Assembly: GCA_035509415.1 (NCBI GenBank)
Contig: DATJLQ010000219.1
Span: 1-5,092 of the forward strand
From: DATJLQ01 sp035509415
GTDB taxonomy: Bacteria > Pseudomonadota > Alphaproteobacteria > JACZXZ01
Reading direction: 5' to 3'
Length of the DNA stretch: 5,092 nt
Every line of letters begins with the position of its first letter. The first letter of the stretch is position 1. Below, one piece after another: positions 1 to 5,092 of the stretch. The notes under the pieces were generated by a model. That model had not been told where the DNA came from. It ran no database searches and was given only the letters and a program-made list of their open reading frames with translations. Both the position numbers and the translations under genes were made by a program.

Positions 1-1304
1 CGCGCGGCGCCAAAATCACCGACATCGTCGTGCTGGTAGTCGCGGCCGATGACGGCGTCATGCCGCAGACGGTCGAGGCCATCCATCACGCCAAGGCGGC
101 GAAGGTGCCAATCATCGTCGCCATCAACAAAATCGACAAGGCCGATGCCAAGCCGGAGCGGGTACGCACCGAGCTGCTGCAGCATGAGATCCAGGTCGAG
201 TCGCTCGGCGGCGACGTGCTCGAAGTCGAGGTATCGGCGAAGGAAAAGCGCAACCTCGACAAGCTGCTCGACATCATCGCGCTCCAATCAGAAGTGCTCG
301 AGCTCAAGGCCAATCCGAACCGCGCGGCCGAAGGCACGGTGATCGAGGCGCGTCTTGACCGCGGCCGCGGCCCGGTCGCGACCGTGCTGGTCCAGCGCGG
401 CACGCTCAAGGTGGGCGACATCTTCATCGCCGGCAGCGAATGGGGCCGCGTGCGCGCATTGCTCGACGACCGCGGCCGCACGATCGAGGCGGCCGGCCCG
501 TCGGTGCCGGTCGAGGTGCTGGGCCTCAACGGCTCGCCGCTCGCGGGCGACAGCTTCAGCGTGGTCGACAACGAGATCCGCGCGCGCGAGGTGACCGAGT
601 TCCGGCAAAGGAAGCAGCGCGACGTGCGCGTCGCGCGCGGCCAACGCGGCACGGTCGACGAGATGTTCTCCAAGATCGCAGCGGGCGAGCTCAAGGAGCT
701 GCCGATCGTGGTCAAGGCCGACGTGCAGGGCTCGGTCGAGGCGATCGTGAACGCGATCCAGCGGCTCGCGACCGACGAGGTGTCGGTGCGCCTGCTCCAT
801 GGCGGCGTCGGCGGCATCAACGAATCCGACATCGCCCTCGCCGCCGCGAGCCAGGCGCCGATCATCGGCTTCAACGTGCGCGCCAATCCGCAGGCGCGCG
901 AGCTCGCCAAGCGCGACGGGCTCGAGATCCGCTATTACTCGATCATCTACGACGTGGTCGACGACGTGAAGAAGATGCTCTCGGGCATGCTGGCCCCCTC
1001 GATCGAGGAGAAGGTGCTCGGCCACGCCCAAGTGCGCGAGGTGTTCACCATCAGCAAGGTCGGCAAGGTCGCGGGCTGCATGGTGACCGACGGCCTCGTG
1101 CGGCGCGGCGTGCGCGTGCGCCTCCTGCGCGACAACGTGGTCGTGCATGACGGCAAGCTCGACAGCCTCAAGCGCTTCAAGGAAGAGGTGCGCGAGGTCA
1201 AGGAAGGCTACGAGTGCGGCATGTCCTTCGAGAATTTCCAGGACATCCAGCAGGGCGACGTGATCGAGTTCTACGAGGTCGCCGAGGTCGCGCGCGAGCT
1301 CTAG
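1..1304 (+). CDS. infB: Translation initiation factor IF-2, 3' part (5' end outside window)
   Basis: IF2 is the cytoplasmic GTPase that brings fMet-tRNA to the 30S subunit and promotes 50S joining. The frame is open from base 3, giving 433 visible residues up to the TAG at 1302-1304. The first residues (RGAKITDIVVLVVAADDGV) are the stretch that follows the G3 DTPGH motif in IF2, so the N-terminal region and G1-G3 lie upstream. Visible here, in window residue numbers: G4 NKID at 42-45 (nt 126-137); G5 SAK at 78-80 (nt 234-242); the EF-Tu-like beta-barrel domain at about 108-185; the C1 domain from about 230 (ELPIVVKADVQGSVEAI); and the fMet-tRNA-binding C2 domain from about 333 to the end, with the conserved GYECGMSFENFQDI near 402-415. 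No frameshift or missing key residue is seen in this part. It is the first gene in the window, 64 nt before rbfA. Identification is very secure; only the length of the missing N-terminus is unknown. Confidence 0.98.
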   Translation, partial: RGAKITDIVVLVVAADDGVMPQTVEAIHHAKAAKVPIIVAINKIDKADAKPERVRTELLQHEIQVESLGGDVLEVEVSAKEKRNLDKLLDIIALQSEVLELKANPNRAAEGTVIEARLDRGRGPVATVLVQRGTLKVGDIFIAGSEWGRVRALLDDRGRTIEAAGPSVPVEVLGLNGSPLAGDSFSVVDNEIRAREVTEFRQRKQRDVRVARGQRGTVDEMFSKIAAGELKELPIVVKADVQGSVEAIVNAIQRLATDEVSVRLLHGGVGGINESDIALAAASQAPIIGFNVRANPQARELAKRDGLEIRYYSIIYDVVDDVKKMLSGMLAPSIEEKVLGHAQVREVFTISKVGKVAGCMVTDGLVRRGVRVRLLRDNVVVHDGKLDSLKRFKEEVREVKEGYECGMSFENFQDIQQGDVIEFYEVAEVAREL

Positions 1305-1349
1305 CCCGCGAAAGCCGGATCCTGAGAAGCCGCGTCCCGAAAAGCCCCG
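1305..1349 (+). repeat. Three imperfect 15-nt tandem units between infB and rbfA
   Basis: Directly after the infB stop, three 15-nt units follow without gaps: 1305-1319, 1320-1334 and 1335-1349. Each has a core AAGCC with its G at 1314, 1329 and 1344, exactly 15 nt apart. Units 2 and 3 match at 12 of 15 positions; units 1 and 2 at 8 of 15. The pattern C-C-(N)-(N)-G-A-(R)-A-A-G-C-C describes it. No function is evident. It may be a slipped-strand expansion, and because 15 is a multiple of three it could have arisen as coding sequence. With only three units, chance in GC-rich DNA is a fair alternative. Confidence 0.45.
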
Positions 1350-1360
1350 TCGCGATGGGG
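1345..1360 (+). promoter_or_regulatory. Hairpin covering the probable rbfA ribosome binding site
   Basis: CCCCGT (1345-1350) pairs with ATGGGG (1355-1360) around a CGCG tetraloop: four G-C pairs, one G-U and one U-A. The 3' arm contains GGGG (1357-1360), the best Shine-Dalgarno candidate for rbfA, 8 nt before its ATG at 1369. Folding would hide the site. GGGG pairs with anti-SD CCUC only with a G-U wobble, so the site is moderate at best. Pairing is seen in the sequence; a regulatory effect is inference. Confidence 0.5.
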
Positions 1361-1368
1361 ATCGAGTC

Positions 1369-1815
1369 ATGAGCCGACAGCGCTTCAAGCCCCAGAGCCA
1401 GCGCCAGAAGCGCGTGGGCGAGGCGCTGCGCGCGGCGCTTGCGCGCATCCTCGAGCGCGCGCCGTTCCGCGATCCCGATCTCCAAAGCGTCGCCGCGACG
1501 GTGACCGAGGTGCGCGCGAGCCCGGATCTGCGCCACGCGACCGTCTATGTGGTTCCCTTCGGCGGCGGCGACGCGGTCGCGCTCGCAAAGGCGCTCAAGC
1601 GCGCAGCACCATTCCTCCGCGGCCTGCTGCGCGACGAGATCGAGCTCCGCTATCTGCCCGAGCTCGTCTTCGAGGCCGACCTCGCCTTCGAGCGCGCGGC
1701 CGAGCTCGACCGGCTCTTGAGCAGTCCCGCGGTCGTGCGCGATTTGGCGCCGGCAAAGATTGCCCCCGCCGAGGACGAAGACGAGGCGCTGGACGAGGAC
1801 GACGATGGGGCGTAG
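1369..1815 (+). CDS. rbfA: 30S ribosome-binding factor RbfA
   Basis: RbfA is a small KH-fold protein that binds immature 30S subunits and helps 16S rRNA maturation near its 5' end; in E. coli it is a cold-shock protein. The 148-aa product has the family layout: a basic N-terminal helix (RQKRVGEALRAALARIL, residues 12-28), the signature VTEVRASPDLRHATVYV (45-61), and LRYLPELVFEAD near 97-108. E. coli RbfA is about 133 aa; the extra length is a C-terminal tail in which 10 of the last 14 residues (135-148) are Asp or Glu. The ATG at 1369 is chosen because the family homology starts just after it and GGGG lies 8 nt upstream. Its last 11 nt overlap truB. The position between infB and truB is the standard one and supports the call. 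The acidic tail is unlikely to be part of the KH core; its role is unknown. Confidence 0.96.
   Translation: MSRQRFKPQSQRQKRVGEALRAALARILERAPFRDPDLQSVAATVTEVRASPDLRHATVYVVPFGGGDAVALAKALKRAAPFLRGLLRDEIELRYLPELVFEADLAFERAAELDRLLSSPAVVRDLAPAKIAPAEDEDEALDEDDDGA
1795..1815 (+). promoter_or_regulatory. truB ribosome binding site inside the rbfA 3' end; 11-nt overlap
   Basis: GAGGA (1795-1799) lies 5 nt before the truB ATG at 1805 and is part of the GAC/GAG codons for the acidic RbfA tail. The rbfA stop TAG is at 1813-1815, so the two reading frames share 11 nt. This favours translational coupling of truB to rbfA by terminating ribosomes; coupling is inferred from the geometry. Confidence 0.7.
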
Positions 1816-2740
1816 GCGCAAGGGCGATGCGGTCGATGGCTGGCTCGCCATCGACAAGCCCTCGGGCCTCACCTCGGCCGCGGTCGTGGCGCGCGTCAGG
1901 CGCCAGCTCAACGCGGCGAAGGTGGGCCATGCCGGAACCCTCGATCCGCTCGCGACCGGCGTGCTGCCCATCGCCTTCGGCGAGGCGACCAAGACCATGG
2001 GCTACGCCATGGACGGCGCCAAGAGCTACAGCTTCACCGTGCGGTGGGGCGAGGCGCGCGACACGGACGATGCCGCGGGTGCCGTCACCGCGACCTCGAC
2101 AGCGCGGCCGGACCGCGCCGCGATCGAGGCCGCACTCCGCGCCTTCACCGGCGAGATCGACCAGGTGCCGCCCGATTATTCCGCCATCAAGGTCCAGGGC
2201 CAACGCGCCTACGACCTCGCGCGCGCGGGCCAAGCGCTCGAGCTTGCGCCGCGCCGCATCCGCATCGACCGCTTCGCGCTCATCGACATGCCCGATGCCG
2301 ATCATGCGCGCTTCGAGGTGGATTGCGGCAAGGGCGCCTACATGCGCGGGCTCGTACGGGATATGGCAATCAAATTAGGCACTTACGGCCATATCGCCGC
2401 GCTCCGTCGGCTTCGGGTCGGGCGCTTCGCGGAGGGCGCCGCAATTTCCCTGGATAAATTCGAGGCGCTCGGGCATAGTCCGGCCGCTTTCGAGCACCTC
2501 CTGCCGGTCGAGACCGCGCTGGCCGACATCCCGGCGCTGGCCCTGACCGACACCGAGGCAAGGCTGCTGAAATGCGGCCGTGCCATCGAGGTGCTCCGCA
2601 CCGCCGACAAAGCGTTGATCGATGGCATGGCGGAGGGCGACGTTGTGTGTGCGATGGCCGGCGGCAAGCCGGCGGCACTCACCGCGGTTCGCCACGCTCC
2701 CATCCTTCGCCTGGAGCCGGTGCGCGTCTTCAACCTCTAG
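1805..2740 (+). CDS. truB: tRNA pseudouridine(55) synthase TruB
   Basis: TruB isomerises U55 in the T-loop of nearly all tRNAs to pseudouridine and also acts as a tRNA chaperone. The product has 311 aa, close to the 314 of E. coli TruB. Motif I is GWLAIDKPSGLTS (12-24). Motif II, HAGTLDPLATGVLPIAFGEA (42-61), carries catalytic D47 (E. coli D48). K73-S-Y75 followed by DTDDAAG supplies the active-site tyrosine (E. coli Y76). CGKGAYMRGLVRD around 174-186 gives Y179 and R181, matching E. coli Y179 and R181. ALRRLRVGRF follows, and the PUA-like C-terminal part ends in PVRVFNL. All residues needed for activity are present. ATG 1805 is preferred over the in-frame upstream ATG at 1760, because the extra 15 residues are unlike the family and GAGGA sits 5 nt before 1805. 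The start overlaps rbfA; rpsO follows after 16 nt. The gene has the only TTA leucine codon I see in the five CDSs (2375-2377). Confidence 0.98.
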   Translation: MGRRRKGDAVDGWLAIDKPSGLTSAAVVARVRRQLNAAKVGHAGTLDPLATGVLPIAFGEATKTMGYAMDGAKSYSFTVRWGEARDTDDAAGAVTATSTARPDRAAIEAALRAFTGEIDQVPPDYSAIKVQGQRAYDLARAGQALELAPRRIRIDRFALIDMPDADHARFEVDCGKGAYMRGLVRDMAIKLGTYGHIAALRRLRVGRFAEGAAISLDKFEALGHSPAAFEHLLPVETALADIPALALTDTEARLLKCGRAIEVLRTADKALIDGMAEGDVVCAMAGGKPAALTAVRHAPILRLEPVRVFNL

Positions 2741-2755
2741 CGTTTAGGAGAACGC
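2740..2755 (+). promoter_or_regulatory. Small hairpin presenting the rpsO Shine-Dalgarno in its loop
   Basis: GCGTT (2740-2744, starting with the last base of the truB stop) is perfectly complementary to AACGC (2751-2755). The hexaloop TAGGAG (2745-2750) is the rpsO Shine-Dalgarno, with AGGAG ending 6 nt before the ATG at 2757. A 5-bp stem would hold the site in an exposed loop, or could be stabilised by a protein. S15 represses its own mRNA in several bacteria through varied leader structures, so a role in autoregulation is conceivable, but the stem is short and this is inference. Confidence 0.45.
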
Positions 2756-2756
2756 G

Positions 2757-3026
2757 ATGTCGATTGAACCGCAGCGTAAGCGCGAGCTCGTCACCGAGTT
2801 CGCGCAGGGCGAGAACGACACCGGCTCGCCGGAAGTTCAGGTCGCGATCCTCAGCGAGAGGATCAAGAATCTGACCGAGCACTTGAACCTCCACAAGAAG
2901 GACTTCCACTCCCGTCGGGGCCTTCTCATGATGGTCGGTCAGCGTCGACGCCTGCTCGACTACCTGATGCGCAAGGATCGCGAACGGTACGAGCAGATCG
3001 TCAAGCGCCTCGGCCTGCGCCGCTAG
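2757..3026 (+). CDS. rpsO: Small-subunit ribosomal protein uS15
   Basis: S15 is a primary-binding protein of the 30S platform: it binds the 16S central domain three-way junction and allows later binding of S6/S18 and S11. It also forms a bridge to the 50S subunit. The 89-aa length is exactly the usual size. Seen in the sequence: DTGSPEVQVA (21-30) and HKKDFHSRRGLL (46-57). H42, D49 and S52 are the conserved rRNA-contact residues of the family; QRRRLLDYL (62-70) and the terminal RLGLRR are also typical. The start ATG has a strong AGGAG 6 nt upstream. Arginine codons include more CGT than the neighbouring genes, as expected for a highly expressed ribosomal protein. Its place between truB and pnp is the conserved one, and it is alphaproteobacterial in style. 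No anomalies. Confidence 0.99.
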   Translation: MSIEPQRKRELVTEFAQGENDTGSPEVQVAILSERIKNLTEHLNLHKKDFHSRRGLLMMVGQRRRLLDYLMRKDRERYEQIVKRLGLRR

Positions 3027-3071
3027 GGCGCCGGCTCCGTGTCCAGAAGAGATTCCGGACCCAGGCGAATT

Positions 3072-3142
3072 CGCCCCGTCGCGACGTCGCGGCGCGGGCG
3101 CGGACGCGCGCGCCCCCATGGCATGGAAGCCGGGACGGGGCG
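3072..3142 (+). promoter_or_regulatory. Nested stem structure in the rpsO–pnp gap (candidate pnp leader element)
   Basis: An outer 9-bp perfect stem can form between CGCCCCGTC (3072-3080) and GACGGGGCG (3134-3142). It encloses a hairpin with a 7-bp stem, GGGCGCG (3096-3102) with CGCGCCC (3109-3115), and a 6-nt loop. Just upstream is a perfect 12-nt palindrome, GGCGAATTCGCC (3064-3075), which competes for the left arm. No T-run follows either stem, so this is not a standard intrinsic terminator. In E. coli the rpsO–pnp gap contains a double-stranded leader cut by RNase III and then used by PNPase to repress itself; this element stands in the same place. The pairing is seen; the function is inferred by position. 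The rest of the 175-nt gap (3027-3201) shows no -35/-10 promoter pair. Confidence 0.5.
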
Positions 3143-3161
3143 CGCATCCAACAGGCGGACG

Positions 3162-3181
3162 CGCCGGCAATAGGGCCGGCG
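3162..3181 (+). promoter_or_regulatory. Hairpin immediately upstream of the pnp ribosome binding site
   Basis: CGCCGGC (3162-3168) pairs perfectly over 7 bp with GCCGGCG (3175-3181) around the loop AATAGG. The stem ends 6 nt before AAGGA (3188-3192), the preferred pnp Shine-Dalgarno, which lies 9 nt before the ATG at 3202. A second weaker site, AGGA at 3195-3198, is only 3 nt from the start. The hairpin leaves the site free but could stop exonucleases or act as a stem for RNase III or PNPase binding. That role is inference. Confidence 0.5.
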
Positions 3182-3201
3182 TCAGGCAAGGAACAGGAAC
3201 G

Positions 3202-5092
<1,891 letters not shown>

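Noticed and set aside
288..1448. 386-codon minus-strand frame opposite infB and the rbfA start
   Set aside because: It is an antisense shadow of infB in GC-rich DNA. The repeated GFSG-like residues at its start are simply the 15-nt repeat at 1305-1349 read in reverse.
1760..1804. Upstream ATG giving truB 15 extra residues
   Set aside because: The extra residues are the acidic rbfA tail read in another frame and are not like TruB. ATG 1805 has a better-placed GAGGA and gives the usual family length.
3064..3090. Short palindromes (GGCGAATTCGCC, GCGACGTCGC) as protein-binding operators
   Set aside because: They stand alone without a promoter nearby, and short palindromes are common in GC-rich sequence. 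They are more simply read as parts of the RNA stems.
3096..3115. Intrinsic terminator after rpsO
   Set aside because: The GC-rich hairpin is followed by CCATGGCATGG rather than a T-run, so it does not fit a factor-independent terminator.
3027..3201. Separate promoter for pnp
   Set aside because: No -35/-10-like pair at sensible spacing was seen; the gap is almost without AT-rich hexamers. A non-standard sigma site cannot be excluded by eye.

Overview
The window is a dense, one-strand (+) housekeeping block from a GC-rich bacterium: 3' part of infB, then rbfA, truB, rpsO and the 5' nine-tenths of pnp. This is the downstream half of the conserved nusA–infB–rbfA–truB–rpsO–pnp translation/RNA-metabolism cluster. 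Nearly every third codon position is G or C, and the IF2, S15 and PNPase sequences read as alphaproteobacterial. I place the source in Alphaproteobacteria, perhaps a Rhodospirillales-like lineage; the order is a guess from remembered family sequences, not a computed tree.

Layout. 1-1304: translation initiation factor IF2 without its N-terminal region and the G1-G3 motifs. 1305-1368: a 64-nt gap holding a 15-nt-period triple repeat and a small hairpin that covers the probable rbfA ribosome binding site. 1369-1815: rbfA with a very acidic C-terminal tail. 1805-2740: truB, overlapping rbfA by 11 nt. 2741-2756: a 16-nt gap where the rpsO Shine-Dalgarno sits in a hairpin loop. 2757-3026: rpsO. 3027-3201: a 175-nt structured gap without an obvious promoter or U-tract terminator. 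3202-5092: pnp, open to the window end and cut at the start of its S1 domain.

How the genes work together. IF2 loads initiator tRNA and joins subunits; RbfA matures the 30S subunit; S15 is a primary 16S rRNA binder in 30S assembly; TruB makes pseudouridine 55 in tRNA; PNPase degrades and processes RNA 3' to 5'. Short gaps, one overlap and the absence of visible internal terminators suggest read-through transcription, with local tuning by RNA structure at rbfA, rpsO and pnp.

I found no mobile element, CRISPR array, tRNA/rRNA gene, phage gene or unknown protein family, and I do not think the window contains a new system. The observations most worth checking are the RNA structures in three intergenic gaps. 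All hairpins were found by eye from base complementarity; no folding energies were computed.
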